Shown: positions 26,568-35,561, counted from the first letter of the stretch. The stretch: 64,000 nucleotides of DNA from Nocardia puris (GCF_003315035.1 NZ_QNRE01000005.1:294645-358644); one strand, 5' to 3'. Program-made: numbers and translations. Notes: generated from the sequence alone by a model not told the origin.

Positions 26568-28502
26568 CTACCTGGGTCCGATCCCGGCGTACCAGTCCAG
26601 CAGATCGGGATCGTCGACGGCGCTGCGCTCCACCACCCGCGCGGCGTCGGCGCCCTGGAACAGCTTCTTGATCGGCACCTCGAGCTTCTTGCCGGTGCGG
26701 GTGTGCGGGATGCCGGGCGCGGCGATGATCTCGTCGGGCACGTGGCGCGGGGACACCTCGGTCCTGATCACCGCGCTGATCCGCGCGCGCAGCTCGTCGG
26801 TGAGATCCGCGCCGGGCGCGAGCAGGACGAACAGCGGCATCCAGTAGCCGCCGTCGGGGCGTTCGACGCCGATGACCAGCGCTTCGGCCACCTCGGGCAG
26901 GCGTTCCACGGCCTGGTAGATGTCGGCGCTGCCCATGCGGATGCCGTGGCGGTTGAGGGTGGAGTCGGAGCGTCCGTGCACGACGATGCTGCCGTGATCG
27001 GTGATCGTGATCCAGTCGCCGTGCCGCCACGCGCCGGGGAACATGTCGAAGTAGGCGTCGTGGTAGCGCCGGCCGTCCGGGTCGTTCCAGAACTGGACCG
27101 GCATGGACGGCATCGGCGCGGTGACGACGAGTTCGCCGACCTCGCCGCGCACCGGTTTGCCCTCGGTGTCGTAGGCGTCCAGCGCGACGCCGAGGTAGGG
27201 CGCGGAGAGTTCGCCCGGCCACACCGGGACCGTGCGGACGCCGCCGATGAAGGCCGACACCACATCGGTGCCGCCGCTGATCGAGTTCACCGGAATGTGC
27301 TCGCCCACGTTGTCGCGCAACCACAGGGCCGAACTCGGCGGCAGGGCCGAGCCGGTGATGCCGACCGAGCGCAGGGCCGACAGGTCGTGGTCGGCGCGCG
27401 GCACCGTGCCCGCCTTGATGCAGGCCAGCACGTAGCCGGGGCTGGTGCCGAGCACGGTGGCGCGCACGTCGGAAGCGATGCGCCACAACGCATCCGGCGC
27501 CGGGTAGGTGGGGCTGCCGTCGTAGGTGACGACGGTCGCGCCCACCAGCAGGCCCGCGATCTGGAAGTTCCACATCATCCAGCTGGGGCTGGTGTACCAG
27601 AGGAACGTGTCGTCGGGGCCGATATCGGATTGCAGGGCAACGGCTTTCAGATGTTCCAGCAGCACGCCGCCGTGGCCGTGCACGATGCCCTTCGGCAGGC
27701 CGGTGGTGCCGGAGGAGAACACGATCCACAGCGGGTGGTCGAAGGCCACGGCCTCGGTCTCGATCACGGTGCTGTCGTCCGGGGCGATGGCCTCGGCCCA
27801 CGGCGTCGCGCCGGGCACCTCGAGGCCGAGCCGCGACACCGCGACCGTCGCGCGCAGTGTGCCGAATCCCTCACGCAGCGCGGCGATATCGGCGCGCTTG
27901 TCGTGCGTCTTGCCGCCGAAGCGGTACCCGTCGGCGGTGACCAGCACGACCGGTGCCAGCTGGCCGAGCCGGTCCAGCGCGGCCTTGGGCGAGTAGTCCT
28001 GTCCGCAGGCGCTCCAGATCGCGCCGATGCTCGCGGTGGCCAGGAACGCGACGATCGCCTCGGGGATGTTCGGGAGGTAGCCGACCACCCGGTCACCTGG
28101 TCCCACGCCCGCCGAGCGCAAGTACCGGGCGAACGACGCGGTGGCGTCGATCAATTCGATCCACGACACCTCGCGCACCGGTTCGTCCTCGTGCACCGCG
28201 AGGACGGCGGGCCGGTCGGTGCGGACCTGCCGGATGATCTGGTCGACGTAGTTCAGCTTGGTCCCGGGAAACCATCGCGCGCCCGGCATCTCGGCGCTCG
28301 CGAGCACCTCGCCGTCGATCTCGCCGAGCGCGAAGTAGTCCCACACCGCGTGCCAGAAGCCGGGCAGATCTTCCACCGACCAGCGCCAGAGCTGCTGGTA
28401 GTCCGAGGTTTCCACGCCCGTGCGCGCGGCGGCGAAGCGGGCGAAATCGGTGATCCTGGCTCCGGCGATGTCCCGATCGGTCGGCACCCACTGTGGTTCC
28501 AC
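26568..28502 (-). CDS. aacS: Acetoacetate-CoA ligase
   Basis: The 644-aa adenylate-forming enzyme activates acetoacetate with ATP and CoA to acetoacetyl-CoA. It has the AacS-type N-terminus (FARFAAARTG, LWRWSVEDLPGFW, GARWFPGTKLNY), the P-loop-like VFSSGTTGLPKGI, the ISGGTDVVSAF region and the C-terminal GKKLEVPIKKLF with the catalytic lysine. The GTG start has AGGAGG 6 bp upstream. It ends the leucine-degradation operon, 23 bp after citE. M. tuberculosis has a CoA transferase (scoAB, Rv2503c-Rv2504c) at the head of the matching locus; here a ligase at the tail would recover the acetoacetate released by HMG-CoA cleavage. Confidence 0.95.
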   Translation of the reverse strand: MEPQWVPTDRDIAGARITDFARFAAARTGVETSDYQQLWRWSVEDLPGFWHAVWDYFALGEIDGEVLASAEMPGARWFPGTKLNYVDQIIRQVRTDRPAVLAVHEDEPVREVSWIELIDATASFARYLRSAGVGPGDRVVGYLPNIPEAIVAFLATASIGAIWSACGQDYSPKAALDRLGQLAPVVLVTADGYRFGGKTHDKRADIAALREGFGTLRATVAVSRLGLEVPGATPWAEAIAPDDSTVIETEAVAFDHPLWIVFSSGTTGLPKGIVHGHGGVLLEHLKAVALQSDIGPDDTFLWYTSPSWMMWNFQIAGLLVGATVVTYDGSPTYPAPDALWRIASDVRATVLGTSPGYVLACIKAGTVPRADHDLSALRSVGITGSALPPSSALWLRDNVGEHIPVNSISGGTDVVSAFIGGVRTVPVWPGELSAPYLGVALDAYDTEGKPVRGEVGELVVTAPMPSMPVQFWNDPDGRRYHDAYFDMFPGAWRHGDWITITDHGSIVVHGRSDSTLNRHGIRMGSADIYQAVERLPEVAEALVIGVERPDGGYWMPLFVLLAPGADLTDELRARISAVIRTEVSPRHVPDEIIAAPGIPHTRTGKKLEVPIKKLFQGADAARVVERSAVDDPDLLDWYAGIGPR

Positions 28503-28525
28503 CGTGGTCCTCCTGGTTCGTGTGG

Positions 28526-29341
28526 TCAGTCTCGGGCGGCGGCGCGGCGCAGGATGCGTTCGGCGTGGCGCAGCACCGGTGCGTCCACCATCCTGCCCTC
28601 GAAGGCGAAGACGCCGCGATGGTTCGGCACCTCGTCCAGCAGACGCCGCGCCCAGGCGACCTCGTCGTCGGCGGGAGCGTAGGCGGCGCGGATCACCGGC
28701 ACCTGGCTCGGGTGGATGGCGACCTTGGCGTCGAAGCCCACCGCCACCGCGTCGTCGGTCTCGGCCCGCAACCCGTCCAGATCGCGGATGTCGAGATACA
28801 CCGAATCCAGCGCGAACTTACCGTAGGCCTTGGCCGCCAGCAGGGCGCTCGAGCGCACGTGGCGCGCGACGTCGCGGTAGGTGCCGTCGGCGTGCCTGCT
28901 CGCGTTGCCGCCCAGACCCGCGATCAGATCCTCCGCACCCCACATCACGCCGATCGCGTTGCGCGCCATGGCCGCCCGCGCCACCGCGAGCGCGCCGAGC
29001 GGCGATTCCACCAGCGCGATCACCTCGTAGCCGGACAGCGCCGTGATCTGTTCGGCGCTTTCGGTTTTCGGCAGCATCAGCCGCCGGTAGCCGGTGTCGG
29101 CGAGTGCCGCGAGATCCAGCGCGTGGTCCTCGGTGGCCGCGGCGTTCACGCGCACCACCGTGGTCTCCGGGTCGAGCGGTCCCGCCACCAGCGCCGCGCG
29201 CGCCGCGGCTTTGTCGGCAGGCGCGACGCCGTCCTCGAGGTCGAGGATCACCACATCGGCGGCGGCCGCGGCCTTCGCGTAGCGCTCGGGGCGGTCGGCG
29301 GGGCAGAACAGCCAGGCGGGGCCCGGCATCTCCCACGTCAT
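28526..29341 (-). CDS. citE: CitE-like HMG-CoA/beta-hydroxyacyl-CoA lyase
   Basis: The 271-aa member of the HpcH/HpaI (CitE-like) TIM-barrel family has the Mg-binding DLEDGVAPADK motif at about 34-44, an early PADRPER segment and later LVESPLGALAVA and KVAIHPSQVPVI motifs. The M. tuberculosis counterpart in the same neighbourhood (Rv2498c) is known as a beta-hydroxyacyl-CoA lyase that cleaves (R)-HMG-CoA and citramalyl-CoA. The same last step of leucine breakdown, giving acetyl-CoA and acetoacetate, is inferred here. Its ATG overlaps the maoC stop (ATGA), so it is translationally coupled, and aacS follows. Confidence 0.9.
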   Translation of the reverse strand: MTWEMPGPAWLFCPADRPERYAKAAAAADVVILDLEDGVAPADKAAARAALVAGPLDPETTVVRVNAAATEDHALDLAALADTGYRRLMLPKTESAEQITALSGYEVIALVESPLGALAVARAAMARNAIGVMWGAEDLIAGLGGNASRHADGTYRDVARHVRSSALLAAKAYGKFALDSVYLDIRDLDGLRAETDDAVAVGFDAKVAIHPSQVPVIRAAYAPADDEVAWARRLLDEVPNHRGVFAFEGRMVDAPVLRHAERILRRAAARD

Positions 29342-29826
29342 GCGGGGGCCTTGCGCACCAGCGTCTTGCGGCCCGCCGTGGCCACCACCTCGCCGTGCTG
29401 GTTGCGGGCGGTGTGGGCCAGCGCCACGATGCCCTCACCCGGGCGCGACTTGGATTCGCGCTTCTCGGTGACCACGGTCTCGGCGTAGATGGTGTCGCCG
29501 TGGAACAGCGGCTTGGGGAACGCGATCTCGGAGAAGCCCAGGTTGGCGACCAGCGTGCCCTGGGTCAGCTGCGCCACCGACAGCCCCACCAGCGTCGACA
29601 GCGTGAACATCGAATTCACCAGGCGCTTGTTGAACGGCGGCAGCGCGTCGCTGAACGCGGCGTCCAGGTGCAGCGCCTGGGTGTTCATGGTGAGCGTGGT
29701 GAACAGGACGTTATCGGCCTCGGTGATGGTGCGCCCCGGTCGGTGCTCGTAGACCACGCCGGTCTCGAACTCCTCGAACCACAGCCCGCGCTGCACGATC
29801 CGGCGCGGCTCTTCCGGCGTCGTCAC
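29338..29826 (-). CDS. MaoC-like enoyl-CoA hydratase
   Basis: The 162-aa hot-dog-fold protein has the MaoC-type hydratase pattern: GRTITEADNVLFTTLTMNTQ near residues 30-50, followed by HLDAAFSD and a C-terminal ARNQHGEVVATAGRKTLV segment. By position between fadE19 and citE it matches Rv2499c of M. tuberculosis. It would hydrate 3-methylglutaconyl-CoA to HMG-CoA in leucine breakdown, and possibly mesaconyl/itaconyl-CoA. The GTG start overlaps the fadE stop (GTGA), so coupling with the flanking genes is tight. The function is inferred from synteny and family. Confidence 0.9.
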   Translation of the reverse strand: MTTPEEPRRIVQRGLWFEEFETGVVYEHRPGRTITEADNVLFTTLTMNTQALHLDAAFSDALPPFNKRLVNSMFTLSTLVGLSVAQLTQGTLVANLGFSEIAFPKPLFHGDTIYAETVVTEKRESKSRPGEGIVALAHTARNQHGEVVATAGRKTLVRKAPA

Positions 29827-30983
29827 AGGCCCAGCTCCCGGCCGATCAGCATCAGCTGCACCTCCGTCGTGCCCTCACCGATTTCCAGGATCTTGCTGTC
29901 CCGATAGTGCCTGGCCACAGCGTATTCGTTCATGAAGCCATTGCCGCCGAAGATCTGCGTGGCGTCGCGCGCGTTGTCCATCGCGGCTTCGCTGGCCACC
30001 AGTTTGGCGATGGAGGCCTGCTTCTTGAACGGCTTGCCCGCCAGCATCAGCGCGGCCGCGTCGTAGTAGGCGGTGCGGGCGGCGTGCGCGCGGGTCTCCA
30101 TGCGGGCGATCTTGAACGCGATGGCCTGGTTGCGCCCGATCGGCTGCCCGAACGCCAAGCGCTCCTTGGCGTAGCGGACGGACTCGTCCACGCAGCCCTG
30201 CGCCGCGCCCACCGAGAGCGCCGCGATGGCGATGCGGCCCTCGTCCAGGATGCGCAGGAAGTTCGCGTAGCCGCGCCCGCGCTCGCCGAGCAGGTTCTCC
30301 TGGGGCACCCGCACGTCGGTGAGGCTCAGCGGGTGGGTGTCCGAGGCGTTCCAGCCGACCTTGTTGTAGGCGGGCTCGGCCACGAAACCCGGTGTGCTCG
30401 TGGGCACCAGGATGGTGGAGATCTCCTTCTTGCCGCCGGTCGTCCCGGTGACCGCCGTGACGGTGACCAGTTCGGTGATGTCGGTGCCGGAGTTGGTGAT
30501 GAACTGTTTGCGGCCGTTGATGATCCACTCGCCGCTGTCCAGCACGGCGGTGGTGCGGGTACCGCCCGCGTCGCTGCCCGCGTCGGGTTCGGTGAGGCCG
30601 AAACCGGCCAGCGCCCGGCCGCTGGTGAGGCGCGGCAACCACTCCCGCTTCTGCTCGTCGTTGCCGAAGCGGTAGATCGGCATCGCGCCCAGCGAGACGC
30701 CCGCCTCCAGGGTGATCGCGACGCTCTGGTCGACCTTGCCGAGCTCCTCCAGCGCCAGGCACAGCGCGAAGTAGTCGCCGCCCATACCGCCGAACTCCTC
30801 CGGGAACGGCAGGCCGAACAGGCCCATATCGGCCATACCCTTGACGACCTCGTACGGGAAGGTGTGGTTGGCGTCGTGCTCGGCGGCGACCGGCGCGACC
30901 ACCTGCTGCGCGAAATCCCGCACAGTGAGGGCGAGATCGCGGTAGTCCTCGGGCAGGGAGCCGGTGGAGAGGAAGTCGGTCAT
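29823..30983 (-). CDS. fadE19: Acyl-CoA dehydrogenase, probable isovaleryl-CoA dehydrogenase (FadE19-like)
   Basis: The 386-aa flavin enzyme has full family length. It shows the FAD/substrate motifs FGLTEPDAGSDAGGTRT (about 124-140) and ALSVGAAQGCVDESVRYAKE (about 253-272), and a C-terminal GEGTTEVQ with Glu370 in the usual catalytic-base position of many acyl-CoA dehydrogenases. By operon position it corresponds to FadE19 (Rv2500c), expected to oxidise isovaleryl-CoA to 3-methylcrotonyl-CoA. Human isovaleryl-CoA dehydrogenase places its base elsewhere (Glu254), so substrate identity rests on context. The ATG overlaps the accA1 stop (ATGA). Confidence 0.92.
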   Translation of the reverse strand: MTDFLSTGSLPEDYRDLALTVRDFAQQVVAPVAAEHDANHTFPYEVVKGMADMGLFGLPFPEEFGGMGGDYFALCLALEELGKVDQSVAITLEAGVSLGAMPIYRFGNDEQKREWLPRLTSGRALAGFGLTEPDAGSDAGGTRTTAVLDSGEWIINGRKQFITNSGTDITELVTVTAVTGTTGGKKEISTILVPTSTPGFVAEPAYNKVGWNASDTHPLSLTDVRVPQENLLGERGRGYANFLRILDEGRIAIAALSVGAAQGCVDESVRYAKERLAFGQPIGRNQAIAFKIARMETRAHAARTAYYDAAALMLAGKPFKKQASIAKLVASEAAMDNARDATQIFGGNGFMNEYAVARHYRDSKILEIGEGTTEVQLMLIGRELGL

Positions 30984-33286
30984 GCGGGGATTCCTTCTGA
31001 CTCTGGGGTTTTCGCGGACGCGATGACGCGGGCCAGCGGTTGATCGAGGCGCACCTGGGTGCCGGCTTCGACGAGGATCTCGACGGTGCCGGTCACGGGC
31101 GCGGTGAGGGTGTGCTCCATCTTCATCGCCTCCACCACCACGACCGCGTCGCCCGCGGCCACGGTGGCGCCGGAGGCGACCGGCGTCGCGATCACCGAAC
31201 CCGGCATGGGGCTGCGGATCTCGGCGTCGCCGACGTGCTCGCCGCCGCCACGGACGTTCACCTCGGCGACCTCGCGCAGCGCGACGACACCGGTCGGGCC
31301 CGCGACCCAGAGTTGGTCGTCGTGCTCGGCGACGAGGTAGTCGCGGCGGAGGCCGTCGAGGGTGAGGGTGAGGGTGTTCGGGATTTCAGCGAAAGTGGCT
31401 GTCAGTGAAAGGGATTCGGTCGTCGGCTGATGATCCGCTGATGCCGTCGTTGGCGTGGCGCGCGGTGGAACCGATCCACCGGCCGTACCGCCGCGAGGCG
31501 CGGAGAACCCGCCTTCCGCGTGGGCCACGGTCGAATCCGGTGTCGCGCCGTGGCTGGTCGCGGGCGGTTGGTCCGGCGGGGAATCGTGACCGGGGATCGC
31601 GGTGCCCGCGCTGTCACCGGCCGCTCGAGCAGTCAGGGTGCTGCTCCGAACCGTGCCGGAGGTCGCGTTCGGCGCGGTGTCGGACTCGTCGCCGATACGC
31701 GCGCGTGCGGCGTCGGGAGTACCGGTGAGATGGACGTGCTCGGTACGATCGCCGCCGGCGAGCCGGATGGTCGTGGGCGCGGTGCCGCCGACCCGCCAGC
31801 CCGACGGGACGTCCCACGGGTCGGCCGGGCCGGTCGGCCAGCGCCGCAGCCAGTGGTAGGCGGCCGCGGCGATGAACTGCTCGTCGGTGGGCGGCGCGGG
31901 AACGAAGTCGCCCACCCGGCGATCCAGCAGTGCGGTGTCGAGGTTTCCGGCCTGCACGTCGGGGTCGGCGAGCAGGAAGCGCAGGAACTCGATATTGGAC
32001 GTGACGCCCAGCAGCTGCGTATCACCCAGCGCGCGATCGAGTTTCGCCAGCGCGGCGGTGCGATCGGGGGCGTGGGCGATGACCTTGGACAGCATCGGGT
32101 CGTAGTCGCTGCCCACCACCGTGCCCACGCGCAGGCCCGAATCCACGCGCACGCCTTCGCCTTCCGGCTCCACCAGGTCCAGCACCGTGCCGCCGGTGGG
32201 CAGGAAGCCGCGCCCCGGATCCTCGGCGTACACGCGGGCTTCGACGGCGTGGCCGGTGAGGCGGATGTCCTCTTGGCGGACGGTGATCTTCTGGCCCGCC
32301 GCCACCCGCACCTGGCACTCCACCAGATCCACGCCCGTCACCAGCTCGGTGACCGGATGCTCCACCTGTAGGCGGGTGTTCATCTCCATGAAGAAGAACT
32401 CGTCGGGACGGTCGGCGGAGACGATGAACTCCACCGTGCCCGCGCCCACGTAGTCGACGCTGCGGGCGGTGTTGCAGGCCGCCGCGCCGATGCGGGCGCG
32501 GGTCTCGGCGTCCAGCAGCGGTGAGGGGGCCTCCTCGATCACCTTCTGATGCCTGCGCTGCAAACTGCATTCGCGTTCGCCGAGGTGCACCACGTTGCCG
32601 AACTGGTCGGCGAGGATCTGCACCTCGATGTGGCGGGGACGGGTGACGAACCGCTCCAGGAACAGCGTGTCGTCGCCGAACGCGGCGCCCGCCTCCCGGC
32701 GCGCGCTGACCAGCGCGTCGGGCAGCAGCGCCGGATCGTCCACGCGGCGCATGCCTTTGCCGCCGCCGCCCGCCGAGGGCTTCACCAGCACCGGGTAGCC
32801 CACTTCGGCCGCCGCCGCGACGAGCTGCGCGTCGGTGAGGCCGGGCTGCGCGATGCCGGGCACCACGGGCACGTCGAACGCGGCCACGGTGTTCTTGGCC
32901 GCGATCTTGTCGCCCATGATCTCGATGGCGCGCGCGGGCGGGCCGAGGAACACGATCCCGGCCTCGGCCAGCGCCGCCGCGAAAGCCGCGTTCTCGGAAA
33001 GGAATCCGTAGCCGGGGTGCACGGCCTGCGCACCGGTGCGCACGGCCGCCGCGACGACTTTCCCGATGTCGAGGTAGCTTTCGCGGGCCGGCGCCGGGCC
33101 GAGGCGCACGGCGGTGTCGGCCTCGGCGACGTGGCGCGCGTTCACGTCGGCGTCGCTGTACACCGCGACCGAGCGAATGCCCATGGCGCGCAATGTGCGG
33201 ATCACGCGCACCGCGATCTCGCCGCGATTGGCGACCAGCACGGTGTCGAAACCGACGGGTTGTGACTTGTTCAGCATCGCGATCAC
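30980..33286 (-). CDS. accA1: Biotin-dependent carboxylase alpha subunit (methylcrotonyl-CoA carboxylase, AccA1-like)
   Basis: The 768-aa product has a biotin carboxylase domain (about 10-455; ANRGEIAVRVIRT, ATP-loop SAGGGGKGMR, MNTRLQVEHPVTE), a middle BT-like region and a C-terminal biotin-carrier domain with EAMKMEHT (biotinyl Lys about 722). It would carboxylate biotin for AccD1. A Pro/Thr/Ser/Ala-rich segment of about 90 residues (about 31400-31720) before the carrier domain looks like a flexible insertion not usual in the family. GTG 33286 is selected because it overlaps the accD1 stop (GTGA); ATG 33277 is an alternative. The same order as Rv2501c-Rv2502c supports the 3-methylcrotonyl-CoA role. 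Confidence 0.93.
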   Translation of the reverse strand: MIAMLNKSQPVGFDTVLVANRGEIAVRVIRTLRAMGIRSVAVYSDADVNARHVAEADTAVRLGPAPARESYLDIGKVVAAAVRTGAQAVHPGYGFLSENAAFAAALAEAGIVFLGPPARAIEIMGDKIAAKNTVAAFDVPVVPGIAQPGLTDAQLVAAAAEVGYPVLVKPSAGGGGKGMRRVDDPALLPDALVSARREAGAAFGDDTLFLERFVTRPRHIEVQILADQFGNVVHLGERECSLQRRHQKVIEEAPSPLLDAETRARIGAAACNTARSVDYVGAGTVEFIVSADRPDEFFFMEMNTRLQVEHPVTELVTGVDLVECQVRVAAGQKITVRQEDIRLTGHAVEARVYAEDPGRGFLPTGGTVLDLVEPEGEGVRVDSGLRVGTVVGSDYDPMLSKVIAHAPDRTAALAKLDRALGDTQLLGVTSNIEFLRFLLADPDVQAGNLDTALLDRRVGDFVPAPPTDEQFIAAAAYHWLRRWPTGPADPWDVPSGWRVGGTAPTTIRLAGGDRTEHVHLTGTPDAARARIGDESDTAPNATSGTVRSSTLTARAAGDSAGTAIPGHDSPPDQPPATSHGATPDSTVAHAEGGFSAPRGGTAGGSVPPRATPTTASADHQPTTESLSLTATFAEIPNTLTLTLDGLRRDYLVAEHDDQLWVAGPTGVVALREVAEVNVRGGGEHVGDAEIRSPMPGSVIATPVASGATVAAGDAVVVVEAMKMEHTLTAPVTGTVEILVEAGTQVRLDQPLARVIASAKTPESEGIPA

Positions 33287-34878
33287 ATCCGGAAGACGCC
33301 GTAGGAGACGGGTTCGAGCGGCGCCTGCCCGCACACCGAAAGGGCAAGGCCGAGCACGGTTCTGGTGTCGGCGGGGTCGATGACCCCGTCGTCCCACAGG
33401 CGCGCCGTCGAGTAGTACGGGTTGCCCTGGCGCTCGTACTGGTCGCGGATCGGGGCCTTGAACGTCTCCTGATCCGCCTCCGACCACGGGCGGCCGCCGC
33501 TGTCGAGCTGGTCGCCGCGCACCGTGGCCAGCACCGAGGCGGCCTGTTCGCCGCCCATCACCGAGATCCGCGCGTTCGGCCACATCCACAGGAAGCGCGG
33601 CGAATACGCGCGCCCGCACATGGAGTAGTTGCCCGCGCCGTAGGAGCCGCCGATCACCACCGTGAGCTTGGGCACCCGCGCGCACGCCACCGCGGTGACC
33701 ATCTTCGCGCCGTGCTTGGCGATGCCGCCCGCCTCGTAGTCGCGGCCCACCATGAAGCCGGTGATGTTCTGCAGGAACAGCAGTGGGATCTCGCGCTTGT
33801 CGCACAGTTCGATGAAATGCGCGCCCTTCATGGCGGATTCGCTGAACAGCACGCCGTTATTGGCGACGATGCCGACCGGGTGGCCGTGGATGCGGGCGAA
33901 GCCGGTGACCAGCGTCTTGCCGTACTCCGCCTTGAACTCGTGGAAACCGTTGCCGCCGAGGGGATCACCGTCCACGATGCGGTGGATGACCTCGCGCACG
34001 TCGTACGGGGTGCGCAGATCGACCGGGACCACGTCGTAGAGTTCGGATTCCGGCGCGGCGGGTGCCACCGAAGGCAGTGCCTGCCAAGGGGATTCGGGGC
34101 GCGGGCCGAGGGTGGCGACGATCTTGCGGACGATGCGCAGCGCGTCGCGATCGTCCTCGGCGAGATGGTCGGTGACGCCCGAGGTGCGCGAATGCAGTGC
34201 GCCGCCGCCGAGTTCCTCCGCCGTCACCACCTCGCCGGTCGCGGCCTTCACCAGCGGCGGGCCGCCCAGGAAGATGGTGCCCTGATCGCGGACGATCACC
34301 GCCTCGTCGCTCATCGCGGGCACGTACGCGCCGCCCGCGGTGCACGACCCCATCACCGCCGCGATCTGCGCGATGCCCTTGGCGCTCATGGTGGCCTGGT
34401 TGTAGAAGATGCGGCCGAAGTGTTCGCGATCGGGGAAGACCTCGTCCTGGTGGGGCAGGAACGCGCCGCCCGAGTCCACCAGATAGATGCAGGGGAGTCG
34501 GTTCTGGAGCGCCACTTCCTGCGCGCGCAGATGCTTCTTGACCGAGAGCGGGTAGTAGGTGCCGCCCTTGACGGTGGCGTCGTTCGCCACGATCACGCAT
34601 TCGCGCCCAGACACCCGCCCGATGCCGGCGATCACGCCCGCGCCGGGGCATTCGTCGCCGTACATGCCGTTCGCGGCGAGGGGGGAGAGCTCGAGGAAGG
34701 GGCTGCCCGGATCGAGCAGCTGGTCCACGCGCTCGCGGGGCAGCAGTTTGCCGCGCGCCACATGGCGCTCGCGCGCCTTGGCCGGGCCGCCGAGCGCGGC
34801 GGTGGCCAGCTTCTCGCGCAGCTCGTCCACCAGTGCCTCGTGCGCCGCGCGGTTGCCGACCTCCTGGGTAACCGTCAT
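33283..34878 (-). CDS. accD1: Carboxyltransferase beta subunit (methylcrotonyl-CoA carboxylase, AccD1-like)
   Basis: The 531-aa product has both crotonase-fold carboxyltransferase halves. The N half has ARGKLLPRERVDQLLDPGSPF, NDATVKGGTYYPLSVKKH and GSCTAGGAYVPAM. The C half has NNGVLFSESAMKGAHFIELC, QNITGFMVGRDYEAGGIAKH and a GGSYGAGNYSMCGRAYSPRF oxyanion region. These are hallmarks of methylcrotonyl-CoA carboxylase beta chains, rather than propionyl-CoA ones. It is the first gene of the operon, read away from the TetR gene. ATG 34878 is used; a GTG directly before it is possible. Two palindromes between it and the TetR gene are the likely control point. Confidence 0.95.
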   Translation of the reverse strand: MTVTQEVGNRAAHEALVDELREKLATAALGGPAKARERHVARGKLLPRERVDQLLDPGSPFLELSPLAANGMYGDECPGAGVIAGIGRVSGRECVIVANDATVKGGTYYPLSVKKHLRAQEVALQNRLPCIYLVDSGGAFLPHQDEVFPDREHFGRIFYNQATMSAKGIAQIAAVMGSCTAGGAYVPAMSDEAVIVRDQGTIFLGGPPLVKAATGEVVTAEELGGGALHSRTSGVTDHLAEDDRDALRIVRKIVATLGPRPESPWQALPSVAPAAPESELYDVVPVDLRTPYDVREVIHRIVDGDPLGGNGFHEFKAEYGKTLVTGFARIHGHPVGIVANNGVLFSESAMKGAHFIELCDKREIPLLFLQNITGFMVGRDYEAGGIAKHGAKMVTAVACARVPKLTVVIGGSYGAGNYSMCGRAYSPRFLWMWPNARISVMGGEQAASVLATVRGDQLDSGGRPWSEADQETFKAPIRDQYERQGNPYYSTARLWDDGVIDPADTRTVLGLALSVCGQAPLEPVSYGVFRM

Positions 34879-34890
34879 CACGTCCGCCGT

Positions 34891-34912
34891 TCAGTTAGTC
34901 ACCAATAACTGA
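34891..34912. promoter_or_regulatory. bkaR operator: Operator-like palindrome 1, leucine operon/TetR promoter
   Basis: TCAGTTA (34891-34897) and TAACTGA (34906-34912) form a perfect inverted repeat with an 8-nt spacer. It lies 13 bp before the accD1 ATG, inside the 89-bp divergent region, so a bound repressor would block accD1 transcription or its leader. An AGTTAG direct repeat links it to the second site 21 bp away. Confidence 0.65.
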
Positions 34913-34918
34913 GAGTTA

Positions 34919-34936
34919 GGTTAATCTGTATTAACC
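34919..34936. promoter_or_regulatory. bkaR operator: Operator-like palindrome 2, leucine operon/TetR promoter
   Basis: GGTTAAT (34919-34925) and ATTAACC (34930-34936) form a perfect 18-bp inverted repeat with a 4-nt spacer, 31 bp before the TetR start. It has the size and symmetry of a TetR-dimer site and lies between the two divergent genes. It is an AT-rich island in high-GC DNA and probably overlaps the promoters. Confidence 0.7.
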
Positions 34937-34967
34937 GAGATGTCCAGACCGGGTGGGAGGAGCGCGT

Positions 34968-35561
34968 GTGACCGGCACGGAGACCGTCGCGCCGACCCGT
35001 CGCGAGCAGTTGAAGGCGCAGCGCAGGCAGCAGTTGCTCGAGGCGGGCGCGCGGCTCATCGCCGACCGCGGGTTCCTCGGGGTGCGCCTCGACGACCTCG
35101 GCGCGGCCGTCGGCATCAGTGGCCCCGCCGTCTACCGGCACTTCCCGAACAAGGAGGCGCTGCTGGTGGAGCTGCTGGTCGGCGTCAGCCAGCGGCTGCT
35201 CGCGGGCGGGCACGCGGTGGTCGCCGAAACCGGCTCCGATGCCGAGGCGCTGTCGGCGCTCATCGAGTTCCACCTCGACTTCGCCCTCGGCGAGCCCGAA
35301 CTCATCCGCATCCAGGACCGCGACCTCGACAGCGTGCCCGCCGGGCCGCGCCGCGAACTGCGCCGGTTGCAGCGCCAGTACGTGGAGATCTGGGTCGAGA
35401 CGCTGCGCCGCCTGCATCCCGGCCTCCCCGAGGACGCGGCGCGGGTGCGGGCGCACGCGGCGTTCGGGTTGCTGAACTCCACCCCGCACAGCGCCACGCC
35501 GGCGACGGCTAATCGGGCGCGGCCGATTCTCCGGGAGATGGCGCTGTCGGCGTTGGGGTGA
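34968..35561 (+). CDS. bkaR: TetR-family repressor of the leucine operon (BkaR-like)
   Basis: The 197-aa product has an N-terminal TetR HTH at about 15-60 (QLLEAGARLIADRGFLGVRL, then DDLGAAVGISGPAVYRHFPN) and a helical ligand domain. Position and direction match Rv2506 (BkaR) of M. tuberculosis, a repressor linked to branched-chain keto-acid metabolism, which is divergent from the accD1 cluster there too. I chose GTG 34968 for the GGGAGGAG site about 6 bp upstream. The two palindromes in the 89-bp promoter are its likely operators, giving autoregulation. The ligand is probably a leucine-derived acyl-CoA; this is an inference. Confidence 0.88.
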   Translation: MTGTETVAPTRREQLKAQRRQQLLEAGARLIADRGFLGVRLDDLGAAVGISGPAVYRHFPNKEALLVELLVGVSQRLLAGGHAVVAETGSDAEALSALIEFHLDFALGEPELIRIQDRDLDSVPAGPRRELRRLQRQYVEIWVETLRRLHPGLPEDAARVRAHAAFGLLNSTPHSATPATANRARPILREMALSALG

